Origin: Oryzias latipes
Taxonomy: Eukaryota > Chordata > Actinopteri > Beloniformes > Adrianichthyidae
Reading direction: 5' to 3'
DNA: 64,000 nucleotides
NCBI RefSeq assembly: GCF_002234675.1
Contig: NC_019859.2
Span: forward strand, 655,376 to 719,375
Shown here: positions 38,301 to 50,835 of the stretch, in pieces
How positions within the stretch are numbered: the first letter of the stretch is position 1
How the letters are laid out: every line of letters begins with the position of its first letter
Translations under genes and position numbers: made by a program
Notes under the pieces: generated by a model
What the model saw: only the letters and a program-made list of their open reading frames with translations
Databases searched by the model: none
Told to the model about the DNA's origin: nothing

Positions 38301-41300
38301 AGACCCATCTGACCACAGGACGCCACAACCAGACCCATCTGACCACAGGACGCCACATCCAGACCCATCTGACCACAGGACGCCACATCCAGACCCATCT
38401 GACCAGAGGACGCCACAACCAGACCCATCTGACCACAGGACGCCAGACCCATCTGACCAGAGGACGCCACAACCAGACCCATCTGACCACAGGACGCCAC
38501 ATCCAGACCCATCTGACCACAGGACGCCACATCCAGACCCATCTGACCAGAGGACGCCACAACCAGACCCATCTGACCACAGGACGCCAGACCCATCTGA
38601 CCAGAGGACGCCACAACCAGACCCATCTGACCACAGGACGCCACATCCAGACCCATCTGACCACAGGACGCCACATCCAGACCCATCTGACCACAGGACG
38701 CCAGACCCATCTGACCACAGGACGCCACATCCAGACCCATCTGACCACAGGACGCCACATCCAGACCCATCTGACCACAGGACGCCACATCCAGACCCAT
38801 CTGACCAGAGGATGCCACAACCAGACCCATCTGACCACAGGACGCCACAACCAGACCCATCTGACCACAGGACGCCAGACCCATCTGACCACAGGACGCC
38901 ACATCCAGACCCATCTGACCACAGGACGCCACATCCAGACCCATCTGACCAGAGGACGCCACATCCAGACCCATCTGACCACAGGACGCCACATCCAGAC
39001 CCATCTGACCACAGGACGCCACATCCAGACCCATCTGACCAGAGGATGCCACATCCAGACCCATCTGACCACAGGACGCCACATCCAGACCCATCTGACC
39101 ACAGGACGCCACATCCAGACCCATCTGACCACAGGACGCCACATCCAGACCCATTTGACCACAGGACGCCACATCCAGACCCATCTGACCAGAGGACGCC
39201 AGACCCATCTGACCAGAGGACGCCAGACCCATCTGACCACAGGACGCCACATCCAGACCCATCTGACCACAGGACGCCACATCCAGACCCATCTGACCAC
39301 AGGACGCCACAACCAGACCCATCTGACCACAGGACGCCACATCCAGACCCATCTGACCACAGGACGCCACAACCAGACCCATCTGACCACAGGACGCCAG
39401 ACCCATCTGACCAGAGGACGCCACAACCAGACCCATCTGACCACAGGACGCCACATCCAGACCCATCTGACCACAGGACGCCATAACCAGACCCATCTGA
39501 CCAGAGGACGCCAGACCCATCTGACCACAGGACGCCACAACCAGACCCATCTGACCACAGGACGCCATAACCAGACCCATCTGACCAGAGGACGCCACAA
39601 CCAGACCCATCTGACCACAGGACGCCAGACCCATCTGACCACAGGACGCCACATCCAGACCCATCTGACCACAGGACGCCACATCCAGACCCATCTGACC
39701 ACAGGACGCCACAACCAGACCCATCTGACCACAGGACGCCACAACCAGACCCATCTGACCACAGGACGCCACAACCAGACCCATCTGACCACAGGACGCC
39801 AGACCCATCTGACCACAGGACGCCACATCCAGACCCATCTGACCACAGGACGCCACATCCAGACCCATCTGACCACAGGACGCCACATCCAGACCCATCT
39901 GACCACAGGACGCCACATCCAGACCCATCTGACCACAGGACGCCACATCCAGACCCATCTGACCACAGGACGCCACATCCAGACCCATCTGACCACAGGA
40001 CGCCACATCCAGACCCATCTGACCACAGGACGCCACATCCAGACCCATCTGACCACAGGACGCCACATCCAGACCCATTTGACCACAGGACGCCACATCC
40101 AGACCCATCTGACCAGAGGACGCCAGACCCATCTGACCACAGGACGCCAGACCCATCTGACCACAGGACGCCACATCCAGACCCATCTGACCACAGGACG
40201 CCACATCCAGACCCATCTGACCACAGGACGCCACAACCAGACCCATCTGACCACAGGACGCCACATCCAGACCCATCTGACCACAGGACGCCATAACCAG
40301 ACCCATCTGACCACAGGACGCCACATCCAGACCCATCTGACCACAGGACGCCACATCCAGACCCATCTGACCACAGGACGCCACATCCAGACCCATCTGA
40401 CCACAGGACGCCACAACCAGACCCATCTGACCACAGGACGCCAGACCCATCTGACCAGAGGACGCCACAACCAGACCCATCTGACCACAGGACGCCATAA
40501 CCAGACCCATCTGACCAGAGGACGCCAGACCCATCTGACCACAGGACGCCACAACCAGACCCATCTGACCACAGGACGCCATAACCAGACCCATCTGACC
40601 AGAGGACGCCACAACCAGACCCATCTGACCACAGGACGCCACAACCAGACCCATCTGACCAGAGGACGCCAGACCCATCTGACCAGAGGACGCCACAACC
40701 AGACCCATCTGACCACAGGACGCCACATCCAGACCCATCTGACCACAGGACGCCACATCCAGACCCATCTGACCACAGGACGCCACATCCAGACCCATCT
40801 GACCACAGGACGCCACATCCAGACCCATCTGACCAGAGGATGCCACAACCAGACCCATCAGACCACAGGACGCCACATCCAGACCCATCTGACCACAGGA
40901 CGCCACAACCAGACCCATCTGACCACAGGACGCCACATCCAGACCAATCTGACCACAGGACGCCACATCCAGACCCATCTGACCAGAGGATGCCACAACC
41001 AGACCCATCTGACCACAGGACGCCACATCCAGACCCATCTGACCACAGGACGCCACAACCAGACCCATCTGACCACAGGACGCCAGACCCATCTGACCAC
41101 AGGACGCCACAACCAGACCCATCTGACCACAGGACGCCACATCCAGACCCATCTGACCACAGGACGCCAGACCCATCTGACCACAGGACGCCACATCCAG
41201 ACCCATCTGACCACAGGACGCCAGACCCATCTGACCACAGGACGCCACAACCAGACCCATCTGACCACAGGACGCCACATCCAGACCCATCTGACCACAG

Positions 41301-43000
41301 GACGCCACAACCAGACCCATCTGACCACAGGACGCCAGACCCATCTGACCAGAGGATGCCACATCCAGACCCATCTGACCACAGGACGCCACATCCAGAC
41401 CCATCTGACCACAGGACGCCAGACCCATCTGACCACAGGACGCCACAACCAGACCCATCTGACCACAGGACGCCAGACCCATCTGACCACAGGACGCCAC
41501 AACCAGACCCATCTGACCACAGGACGCCACATCCAGACCCATCTGACCACAGGACGCCACAACCAGACCCATCTGACCACAGGACGCCAGACCCATCTGA
41601 CCAGAGGATGCCACATCCAGACCCATCTGACCACAGGACGCCACAACCAGACCCATCTGACCACAGGACGCCACATCCAGACCCATCTGACCACAGGACG
41701 CCACAACCAGACCCATCTGACCACAGGACGCCAGACCCATCTGACCACAGGACGCCACATCCAGACCCATCTGACCACAGGACGCCACATCCAGACCCAT
41801 CTGACCACAGGACGCCACATCCAGACCCACCTGACCACAGGACGCCACATCCAGACCCATCTGACCACAGGACGCCACATCCAGACCCATCTGACCACAG
41901 GACGCCACAACCAGACCCATCTGACCACAGGACGCCAGACCCATCTGACCACAGGACGCCACATCCAGACCCATCTGACCACAGGACGCCACATCCAGAC
42001 CCATCTGACCACAGGACGCCACATCCAGACCCATCTGACCACAGGACGCCACATCCAGACCCATCTGACCACAGGACGCCACATCCAGACCCATCTGACC
42101 ACAGGACGCCACATCCAGACCCATCTGACCACAGGACGCCACATCCAGACCCATCTGACCACAGGACGCCACAACCAGACCCATCTGACCACAGGACGCC
42201 AGACCCATCTGACCACAGGACGCCACAACCAGACCCATCTGACCACAGGACGCCACATCCAGACCCATCTGACCACAGGACGCCACAACCAGACCCATCT
42301 GACCACAGGACGCCAGACCCATCTGACCACAGGACGCCACATCCAGACCCATCTGACCACAGGACGCCACATCCAGACCCATCTGACCACAGGACGCCAC
42401 ATCCAGACCCACCTGACCACAGGACGCCACATCCAGACCCATCTGACCACAGGACGCCACATCCAGACCCATCTGACCACAGGACGCCACAACCAGACCC
42501 ATCTGACCACAGGACGCCAGACCCATCTGACCACAGGACGCCACATCCAGACCCATCTGACCACAGGACGCCACATCCAGACCCATCTGACCACAGGACG
42601 CCACATCCAGACCCATCTGACCACAGGACGCCACATCCAGACCCATCTGACCACAGGACGCCAGACCCATCTGACCACAGGACGCCACATCCAGACCCAT
42701 CTGACCACAGGACGCCAGACCCATCTGACCAGAGGATGCCACATCCAGACCCATCTGACCACAGGACGCCACAACCAGACCCATCTGACCACAGGACGCC
42801 ACATCCAGACCCATCTGACCACAGGACGCCACAACCAGACCCATCTGACCACAGGACGCCAGACCCATCTGACCACAGGACGCCACATCCAGACCCATCT
42901 GACCACAGGACGCCAGACCCATCTGACCACAGGACGCCACATCCAGACCCATCTGACCACAGGACGCCACATCCAGACCCATCTGACCACAGGACGCCAC
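29365..43000. repeat. Giant 30/24-bp tandem array (satellite) in a kif16b intron
   Basis: The unit is GACCACAGGACGCC followed by ACATCCAGACCCATCT (30 bp). A 24-bp form lacks six bases (ACATCC). Other variants are CACAACC for CACATCC, GACCAGAGGACG or GACCAGAGGATG, and CATAACC. Together about 13.6 kb. The first 1.5 kb next to the gap contains many small insertions and deletions; from about 31 kb the array is clean. Both unit lengths are multiples of three, which opens frames of 600-2987 codons on both strands; none is a gene. It occupies an intron between the motor and stalk exons of kif16b. Confidence 0.98.
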
Positions 43001-43655
43001 CCCACTATCATCCGTCCATCTGGTCTGGGTCCAAAGAACCTCATGGTTCTACTGGACCTCCTAGTTCAGAGACAGGAGGTCCAGGTGTGTGAATGTGTAT
43101 GAATGATCCCGGTGATGGGCAGAGGGGCCGTAGGCGGGAACTGGCAGCCACGCCTCTGTCAGTCTGCCCCAGGGCAGCTGTGGCTACAACCGTAGCTACC
43201 ATCACCAAGAATGAATAAGGAGTGAATGAATAATGGACACACTTGTAAAATCCAATCCATTATTATTATTATTATTATTCTGAAGACAGAGCTTTAGTTT
43301 CATCTGCAGATGAGGAGGATGGAGCTTTCCTGCAGGAAGGTCACCGCCGTGATCCTGTCCGTGATCTAATGAGCTCAGATCATCCAATGACAGCCTCGGC
43401 CTTTTCCCTGACATACAGGGATTCCTCTGATGATGCTCTGAGCTGAAGAATGCTCCCATTAAACGTCACTCAATCTTTAGTTGGTGGAGCTTCACTTCAG
43501 AGAGGCAGGGCTTCAGAAACATTTGGCCAAACTTTTCTGCAGCAGAATCGGGTCAGAGTTAAGATCATTTAGAAGCTTCAGGTTCTCGGTCAAAAACACC
43601 AGACAATCATAAAAACACTCCTCCAGCAGTGTGGGCGTCGCCCGCCAGCACTTAC
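43001..43655. other. Unique intron sequence between array and motor exon 10
   Basis: About 650 bp of non-repetitive intron apart from a short (ATT)n run at 43259-43279. No further kif16b exon could be recognised here. Confidence 0.6.
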
Positions 43656-46600
43656 CTGGTTGCCCTGAATCAGCAGAGCTTTCAGTCGTGCGATCTCAGC
43701 CTGCAGTTCCCGGATCAGCCTCACGTTGGCGTCCTCGTTAACCGTGGGTTTGTTGATGATGTTCTTGGCTCGGTTGGCGTAGCGCAGCGTGCTGAGCGTC
43801 TCGCCATAGTTCACATCAGCGGGGGAAATAGCTGCGAGGAGAGAGGTGGGGAGAACGCCGTCAGATGGAGGGGGGCGGCGGGTTCTGGCTGGGGATTGGC
43901 TGCCGCGGCCCTCACTGGCGATCATGATGGTCTTGGAGTTCCCGCCCAGGCTGTCCTTCAGCAGCCACGTCAGCACCGAGTCCCTGTAGGGAACAAAGGC
44001 GGACTTCTTCTTCAGGCTGGCGTTGGCGGCGTCCTGCGCCATGTCGGCTGGAAACAGACATCATCAGTCGACAACGAGAACGATTCAGCAGCGTGACGGT
44101 TTTCTCCTGGGGGGCGGAGATTCCTGACCCAGAGCTGAGATGACGTTCCCCAGGGTCACCAGGGATTTGTTGATGTTCCCCCCCTCCTTCAGCCGCACGC
44201 CGGTGGCCCCGGTGGCATCAGCGCGCTCGCTGCCCGCCAGGTCCACCAGGTGGATCTTACTGATCGTCTCACTCGGCATCTCGGCGTCAAACTTGGCCTG
44301 TAAGCAAAGAAACCGGCGCCTCAGTAAACACCACTGTTTTCTAACAACACTTCATTTCCCAGCATGCAGTGCAACCGACCTGTGTGAAGTTGATGGTGAA
44401 GATGGCGTGAGAGCGGCTGCTGACATCGTTCATGCCCGTACTGGCGGTGGTGCGGTTGATGTTTCCCGCCTCCATCAGCTCTTCCACATCACTATAGTTC
44501 AGGACCAGGTGTTTGGACAGATCTGTGGGCGGGGCCATGATGGCGGGGCCATGAGGGCGGGGCCACGAGGGCGGGGCCACGAGGGCGGGGCAGAGACTGT
44601 GGACCTCCAGGGGGAGGGGCCTACCTTCCACGTACGGGCCGTCTTTGGGATGCTCGCGCACGCGGAGGTTGTAGGTCTGGGTGGACTTCCTCCTCAGAAG
44701 GTCTCTGACGCGCTCGTTGTAGATCTCCAGGTAGCTGAAGGTGAGCAGAACAAGACCAACCGTGAGATGTACCAGAACCCCAGAGTGCTTCAGTCCCAGC
44801 AGAACCGGTTCTGACCTGACTTCTGTCCGAAACGAAGCTTCATCGCATCGAGACGAGTTGGAGATCCTGGAGAACAAACCCTCGCAGATCCTCGGAATCA
44901 AACCGGCATCTCCCTGCAACAGAAACGGAGCTCATCGCTGCGCCAAGCTGGGGCGAAACCCCGACGCCATGGAGGCCCCCCCATGCTGAGACAACGCCCG
45001 CTGCGTGTGGGAGGAGCTACTGCATTTAGCCTGAGGGCCTTTCTCTCACTAATGACGTATGGAGGACCAGGATGACGTGGAGATCAGGTGAATTTATTCT
45101 GAAGAGTTCTACAAATAAATACTTTGACCCAACATCCATCACATTCGGGGAAAGGTCCGGTTCTGCTCTGATTGAAGGTTCTGTTCGCATCATCTTTTGG
45201 TTTTCTCAAAGATCTCGTCTTCCTGCTGGTAGAACTTCCCAAAGAACCCCGAAGCTTCTGAGACTTCTATGATCAGATGGTCGGGAGTTCATCACCACTA
45301 AACAGACACAGCTGGAGGTCTGCGGGTCTAGGGGTCAGAAGGTCAGAAGGTCAGAAGGTATGGGGGTGGGGGTCTAGAGGTCTGGAGGTCTGCGGGTCTG
45401 GAGATCTGCGGGTCTGTAGGTCTGCGGGTCTGGGGGTTTAGGGGTCAGAAGGTCAGAAGGTATGGGGGTGGGGGTCTAGAGGTCTGGAGGTCTGCGGGTC
45501 TGTAGGTCTGCGGGTCTGGGGGTTTAGGGGTCTGGAGGTCAAAAGGTATGGGGTTGGGGTCTAGAGGTCTGGAGGTCTGCGGGTCTGTAGGTCTGCGGGT
45601 CTGTAGGTCTGCGGGTCTGGGGGTCTGGGGGTTTAGGGGTCTGGAGGTCAGAAGGTATGGGGGTGGGGGTCTAGAGGTCTGGAGGTCTGCGGGTCTGGAG
45701 GTCTGGGGGTTTGGGTCAGAAGGTCAGAAGGTATGGGGGTGGGGGTCTAGAGGTCTGGAGGTCTGCGGGTCTGGAGGTCTGGGGGGTCTGGAGGTCTGCG
45801 GGTCTAGGGGTCTAGAGGTCTGGAGGTCAGAAGGTATGGGGGTGGGGGTCTAGAGGTCTACAGGTCTGCGGGTCTGGAGGTCTGGGGGGTCTGGAGGTCT
45901 GCGGGTCTAGGGGTCTAGAGGTCTGCGGGTTTAGGGGTCTGTAGGTCTTACCGGAGCGCCCATCATGGTGTAGGACTTCCCTGAACCCGTCTGACCATAA
46001 GCAAACACGCAGGCGTTGTAGCCGTCAAAGGCCGCCTTCAGAACGTCAGAACCCAGATCCTCGAAGACCTGAAGGAGACGGAGCCGTCAGGAACCCGAGC
46101 TCGGCAGAACCAACCCTGATTGGTCCGGAGGTCGGACCTTCTCCTGAGAGGTGAAGGCGGAGCTCTGGCGGTCTGTGGAGTCGTAGGAGAAGTCGTAGGT
46201 GAAGGTCTTGGTGTTCTCCCTCACCGGTTCTCCTGGAAAGCCGTCAGCGATCTGATGGAAGACAAAGACACTGCAGGTCAGCGCGGGGGACAAGGGCCGC
46301 CCGGAGAACAGGAGCAGCGGCGCCACCTTCAGGTTGACGATGGACGTTTTGCTTCCCTCCATCCTGATGATGCATCTGGAGCCCAGGTCCTTCTCCCTGC
46401 AGCACAGCAGAACCGCGTTCAGAGGGTTCTGGTTCCGTTCAAGGACGACTTGAAAAAATCTGATCAGTTTCAGCTTCCAAACTAGAACCTACAGAACCCA
46501 GAGCCGCAGATGGATCGGGTTCTGGAAGACCCCGTCCTCCATCCACGGTCTGATCCATCTGCTGATGAAGTTGTGGTTCTCCTCAAACGGAGAACCTCCC

Positions 46601-47306
46601 AGAAAACGGAACCGACATTCAAGACCAGCAGAGCACATTTCTGTCTGGACCGGGCCCGGATTAGAACCGGCAGCTCTGAACCTTTTGGGCCCGACTGTGG
46701 GTGGAAACCCGTCCATGAGTTTCTTTCATGACGTTTGTGATGACCTGCAGACAGACCGCTTAGCTCCGCCCCTCTTCAGTTGATCTGCTAATAGAACCAA
46801 CTGGATCAGGACTAAGATCCTAAAGCGGAGGAGCTGCAGCTGCCAGTTCTGGACCACTGATGGTCCAGTTAAACGGAACCAGAGATGGATCTTAGCCCGG
46901 ATCCAAACCCAGGAGTTCTGGTTGTAATTGTTCAGATCTGGAGAAATTCTGTCCATCAATTAGTTCACAAATGAGAGCATCTCCCACACCAACCCCAACA
47001 GAACCGAACCAGAACTAAGATAGAAGAGAGGGGGGGGGGATTCTTATCTGCGGCAGCAAAAGACATCCAAGAAAAGTGACATTCACCAAAAGATAAAGTG
47101 ACCAGAACCAGAACCAGCCTCACCTGAGAACGAGCGTGATTTCACAGCTCACCTGCTGACCCGCGGGTCAGAACACAGAACATGATGAACCCATTCATAT
47201 CGCCATAACCAGTAACTAACGGACCGGGTCAGAACTCCCCCTTCGTGTCCGTTACTCACCTCCGGTTCATGGGTCTGACCCGCACGGCCACCCGAACCGA
47301 GGCCAT
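43656..47306 (-). CDS. kif16b: Kinesin family member 16B: N-terminal motor domain, ten exons
   Basis: Exons in transcript order: 47306-47260, 46396-46327, 46251-46138, 46068-45952, 44913-44816, 44734-44625, 44522-44380, 44297-44129, 44047-43916, 43831-43656. They join in phase to 392 residues starting [16 protein letters not shown]. This is a kinesin-3 motor: P-loop GQTGSGKS followed by YTMMG (exon 4), switch [12 protein letters not shown] (exon 7), switch [22 protein letters not shown] (exon 8), microtubule-binding [20 protein letters not shown] (exon 9) and [18 protein letters not shown] (exon 10). KIF16B is a plus-end-directed motor that carries PI3P-positive early endosomes and recycling cargo. 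All motor residues look intact. The ATG at 47304-47306 is the family start. The next exon (neck, then FHA) is not found before the 30-bp array. Confidence 0.95.
44526..44590. repeat. Short GC-rich minisatellite
   Basis: About four copies of a 17-bp unit (GGGCGGGGCCACGAGGG-like) sit in the 102-bp intron between motor exons 6 and 7, directly next to the exon 7 acceptor. Confidence 0.7.
45310..45945. repeat. G-rich minisatellite in a kif16b intron
   Basis: The plus strand repeats short units such as GGTCTGGAGGTCTGCGGGTC, interspersed with GGTCAGAAGGTATGGGGGTG, in irregular higher-order blocks of roughly 100 bp. It runs up to the splice donor of motor exon 4 (exon end 45952). The C-rich complement is the transcript strand. 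The small open frame at 45548-45853 is an artefact. Confidence 0.9.
46400..47259 (-). other. kif16b intron 1, no further feature
   Basis: Ordinary intron of 860 bp with no repeat or coding match recognised. A G9 run lies near 47031-47039. Confidence 0.6.
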
Positions 47307-47480
47307 GGCTCATCCCGGTCCGCACCGGTGCCCCGCGTCAGTGGAGCGGTTAGCCTCCAAGCTAACAGCAAGAGTCGCGCGCCTGCACGCGGGGGTCAAA
47401 GGTCAGAAGAATACCGACTGACAGCGAGCGGGAGCAGTGGGAGGGGGTACCGAGACCCAGTAAAACCCAAAATCTCAATC
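47307..47480 (-). promoter_or_regulatory. kif16b 5' flank, GC-rich
   Basis: The region upstream of the kif16b start is richer in G+C and CpG than its surroundings and lacks a TATA box at a convincing distance. It is the likely promoter and 5' UTR by position only. Confidence 0.4.
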
Positions 47481-47689
47481 CGGGAGCAGAACCTTGACAG
47501 TTTATTATAAGATTCCTGTTCGGTTGGTCCGCTTGTTAGCCCAAACAATCAAATTCAGCTGCTACGGAAAGCCAGAGGAGACGTAATTACAGAGAGCGAA
47601 TCAGAGGAGACAAAAAAGTCGCAAAGTGACGGAAGCCCGGAAGTTTTTCCACATCTTTAGTGAAAACGTTTTATGTAGTTAGTTTCTTT

Positions 47690-47714
47690 ATTTGTTTGTT
47701 TGTTTGTTTGTTTT
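47690..47714. repeat. (TTTG)n microsatellite
   Basis: Six near-perfect TTTG units upstream of kif16b. Confidence 0.9.
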
Positions 47715-47929
47715 TACACGTTTTCATTTGTTAAACTGACGACATCAAGTTTTTAAACGCAGCCACAACAGCTTTAACGAAACCAAGATGCTTTGCTGAA
47801 AATCACAACAGAAACCAATTAAACATTTTCTTTTAAACAGACAATCTACATTTATGATACAGAGATTAATGTCATATTTAAATGCAACAACAAGAGCTCC
47901 ATCCAAAGCTATCACGTCCCAAGTTTGGG

Positions 47930-48119
47930 TAAATGTGGAGAGTTGTGGGAAACCAAAACCAAGTCAGGACCTCTTCTACCCCCCCCCCCCCCCCCCCCCC
48001 CCGCCTTCTGTCCCCCCTTGCAGCTACATAGTCAAGCAGTTGCCCAAGGACCCACACTGGATGGAATCGAACCCTGATATCCAAACGTCCTCCACTTAAC
48101 CAACTGAGCTATCCAGTCA
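47930..48119 (-). mobile_element. tRNA-derived SINE
   Basis: On the minus strand, 48119 to about 48045 has tRNA-like internal promoter boxes: TAGCTCAGTTGGTTAAG (A box) and GGTTCGATTCC (B box). The T-arm and acceptor stem do not pair as in a real tRNA, and the sequence continues as GTGGGTCCTTGGGCAACTGC, typical of fish SINE bodies. A poly-C run interrupts the body around 47980-48002. Best read as a SINE head, not a tRNA gene. Confidence 0.6.
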
Positions 48120-48255
48120 TGACACACAAACACACAAACACATAAGCACACAAACACACAACCACATAAGCACACAAACACACAACCACATAAGCACACA
48201 AACACACAACAACATAAGCACACAAACACACAACAACATAAGCACACAAACACAC
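48120..48255. repeat. CA-rich minisatellite
   Basis: Imperfect 22-bp units of the type CACACAAACACACAACCACA then TAAG are repeated about six times, abutting the SINE head. Confidence 0.85.
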
Positions 48256-48849
48256 ATCAGGAAGAATCCTCACCTGGGGGGTATTCCAAGTCAACCTAGA
48301 AATAACACGTAGTTATCGACATTTATTTTTACTTTCATTATAATTTATTTAATGAAGTAGGTGTAACTTTGGTGCTGCTGTTAGATCGGCACCGCAAGGA
48401 ATTGTGGGATACCATTCCCTTTGCCTGTCTGGACGGATTTGGGTTCAAGTGTGGGTTTTTGACCAAATGTGTTTAGTTGTTTAGCTGTTTTACTGTGTTT
48501 TGCCGAGTTATTTTGTCCTACTATGTTTAATTCTTTCTGCACCATGAGTGAAAGGGAGGAAGAGGATGATCAGTATAGCACCCCTATTGTGTAGCAAATA
48601 ATGATAAATTCAGAGATATGGCATATAAGTAAATGAGTCAAATCTGTTTTGTTTCATTCGTTTTATTGTTATATAAATGAGAATATCTGTAGGCTCAAAT
48701 TTAGACATATGAGAGTTCAAGAACTACAATAGTTTAAGATGGAGAGACATTTAATTGAATTGGAGTAATATGACATTTAGTTAAATATGTAAATTTGAGT
48801 TGTAAAGAAAATATTGAGTTGGATAAATGTAATTCAATTACTTGTTACC

Positions 48850-49046
48850 TTTCTTTGACTTTTGGCTTCTCCCATCAGGGGTCGCCACAGTGAAACAACC
48901 CTCCCATGAGGATGAGTTGCATGGTAAACTTGGCAATGTTTTTACGCCGGATGCCCTTCCTGATGCAACCCTCTCAATCCAACCGGGCTTGGGACCGGTG
49001 CTTGGAAGGTGCCGCAAACCAGCACGAGCTAAACCGGCCCCCAATG
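48850..49046 (-). mobile_element. SINE-like retroposon with 15-bp target duplication
   Basis: CAATTACTTGTTACC is present on both sides (48835-48849 and 49047-49061). The window's other copy of the host element has one uninterrupted version at 24-38 (CAATTACTTGTTATC). On the minus strand the insert contains GGGCATCCGGCGTAAAA and TGTGGCGACCCCTGATGGGA and ends in GTCAAAGAAA, a 3' end very common in teleost genomes. Confidence 0.85.
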
Positions 49047-49095
49047 CAATTACTTGTTACCAATTGAATTAATTTAAGTTGGATAAGTTGGATAA

Positions 49096-49097
<2 letters not shown>

Positions 49098-49184
<87 letters not shown>
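49098..49184. repeat. (TA)n microsatellite at the LINE insertion point
   Basis: About 43 perfect TA units stand where the empty copy has only GTTATATATAAATG (position about 62-75). The LINE begins right after it. Confidence 0.95.
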
Positions 49185-49187
<3 letters not shown>

Positions 49188-49189
49188 TA

Positions 49190-50280
49190 AAAAAACGCCC
49201 CTCTCCCCTTCCGCGGGTGGTTTCTCCTCTGAGCTCGGGTCCTCTACCAGAGGCCTGGGAGCTTGAGGGTCCTGCAGGATCTTAGCTGTTCCTAGCACTG
49301 CGCTTTTCTGGACTGAGAGGTTTGAGGTCTTTCCAGGTATCTGTTGTAGCCACTAACAATAGGAACAATAGCAGACACTGAGGACAGTTACAAGTACCTT
49401 GGAATTCCGCAGGCAAATGGCAACCTGGAGCAGGCAACAAGGAAAGCTGCAACAGCTAAATACCTCCAACGAGTAAGGCAAGTCCTGAGAAGCCAGCTCA
49501 ATGGCAAGAACAAGACCAGGGCAATAAACAGCTACGCACTGCCAGTTATCATATACCCTGCAGGAATAATAAGATGGCCAAAGGAAGAGATACAGACCAC
49601 GGATGTGAAGACACGAAAGCTCCTCACCATGCATGGAGGGTTCCATCCCAAATCCAGCTCCCTGAGACTGTATGCTAGCCACAAGGAAGGAGGCCGAGGA
49701 CTAGTGAGCGTAGAAGCCACTATCCAGGATGAAACATCCAAGATCCATGAGTACATCAAGCTCAAGGCCCCAACTGACAGTGTGCTCAGTGAATGTCTCA
49801 GGCAATGGAGAGCAGAGGATACAGTGCTGGAGGACAGATCCTCATGGGAGGACAAACCCCTGCATGGGATGTACCACCGGACCATAACTGAAGTGGCTGA
49901 TATCAAGAAGTCCTACCAATGGCTAGAAAGGGCTGGCCTACAGGACAGCACTGAAGCACTCATCCTGGCAGCTCAGGAACAAACCCTGAGCACCAGAGCC
50001 ATAGAGGCTCAGATCTACCACACCAGACAAGACCCAAGGTGTAGATCTACCACACCAGACAAGACCCAAGGTGTAGGCTGTTCAAAGAGGCGCCTGAAAC
50101 AATCCAGCACATAACTGCAGGGTGTAAGATGCTGGCAGGGAAAGCATACATGGAGCGCCACAATCAAGTGGCTGGAATAATATACAGGAACATGTGTGCA
50201 GAATATGAACTGGAAACCCCAAGGTCAAAATGGGAAACACCTCCGAAGGTGGTAGAGAATGAGAGGGCAAAGATCCTGAT
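49190..50280 (+). mobile_element. Restriction-endonuclease-type LINE (R4/Rex6-like), 5'-truncated, first part
   Basis: After an inverted copy of the element's own 3' end (49190-49352) comes sense sequence encoding the end of the reverse transcriptase (SYKYLGIPQ) and following helices (KLLTMHGGFHPKSSSLRLYA). A direct 32-bp duplication (about 50008-50071) breaks the frame just before a zinc knuckle (C-x2-C...ETIQHITAGC). The next domain, a PD-(D/E)XK endonuclease, resumes at 54633 after the L2 insertion. This domain order is that of R2/R4/NeSL LINEs; Rex6 is the known teleost R4-type family, but the clade is not proven here. Not intact. Confidence 0.75.
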
Positions 50281-50287
50281 CATATAA

Positions 50288-50766
50288 CTCTGGTTTTCGG
50301 CTCTTCTGAAGTTAGAAACGTGGAGCTCCCAGCGGCTACTGTCAGGTGTTATCCGGGGGCCAGAGTTGGTGACATCGAGGGGAACCTTAGGATGTTAGCT
50401 CAGAGTAAGTCCAGGTTCCGTCGAGTCGTGATTCACGCAGGCGGCAATGATGCCCGACGGAGACAGTCAGAGGTGGTTAAGTTAAACGTAGCTTCGGTGT
50501 GTAAACTGGCTAAGACGATGTCCGACACTGTAATTTTCTCTGGTCCCCTGCCGAACTTAGTCAATGATGAAATGTACAGCCGCTTTTCATCATTTAACCG
50601 CTGGCTTTCTAGATGGTGCCCAGAAAACGGCGTTGGTTTTGTGGATAACTGGAGCGCGTTTTGGGGGAAGCCCGGTCTCATGCGGAGAGACGGCGTCCAT
50701 CCCACCCGGGACGGTGCCGCTCTTCTTTCTAGAAACATTTCTGCTAGCCTTAGTCTGTTAACCTGA
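50288..50766 (+). CDS. L2 LINE ORF1 C-terminal esterase-like domain, 5'-truncated
   Basis: The frame is open from the element's truncated edge to the stop at 50764. It shows an SGNH-hydrolase pattern as in CR1/L2 ORF1 proteins: GSSEVRN (block I, where a GDS motif is usual), VIHAGGNDA (block III, Gly and Asn) and RDGVHPTRDGAALL (block V, Asp and His). The N-terminal part with its RNA-binding regions is missing. Retrotransposon protein, no cellular role implied. Confidence 0.75.
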
Positions 50767-50835
50767 CAATCCAGAGACGAAACCCGGGCGCAGAGCAGCA
50801 GTGTAAAACGCTCCTCTGAGCCTCCCTTAGGGTTA

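Noticed and set aside
29365-43000. CRISPR-like array
   Set aside because: The repeats are contiguous with no unique spacers, and the genome is eukaryotic.
34139-43102. 2987-codon frame with DHRTPHPDPS repeats and its antisense partners
   Set aside because: Same artefact: 30- and 24-bp units are multiples of three and open several frames on both strands.
43202-43655. A further kif16b exon just after the motor
   Set aside because: No frame with splice sites in the required phase and no resemblance to the KIF16B neck or FHA region.
48044-48119. Functional tRNA gene on the minus strand
   Set aside because: A and B boxes are present, but the acceptor and T stems do not pair in register and the sequence continues as a SINE body.
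49605-50114. Separate cellular gene with an open frame of 169 codons
   Set aside because: It is the C-terminal part of a LINE reverse transcriptase protein; a 32-bp duplication and an L2 insertion break it.
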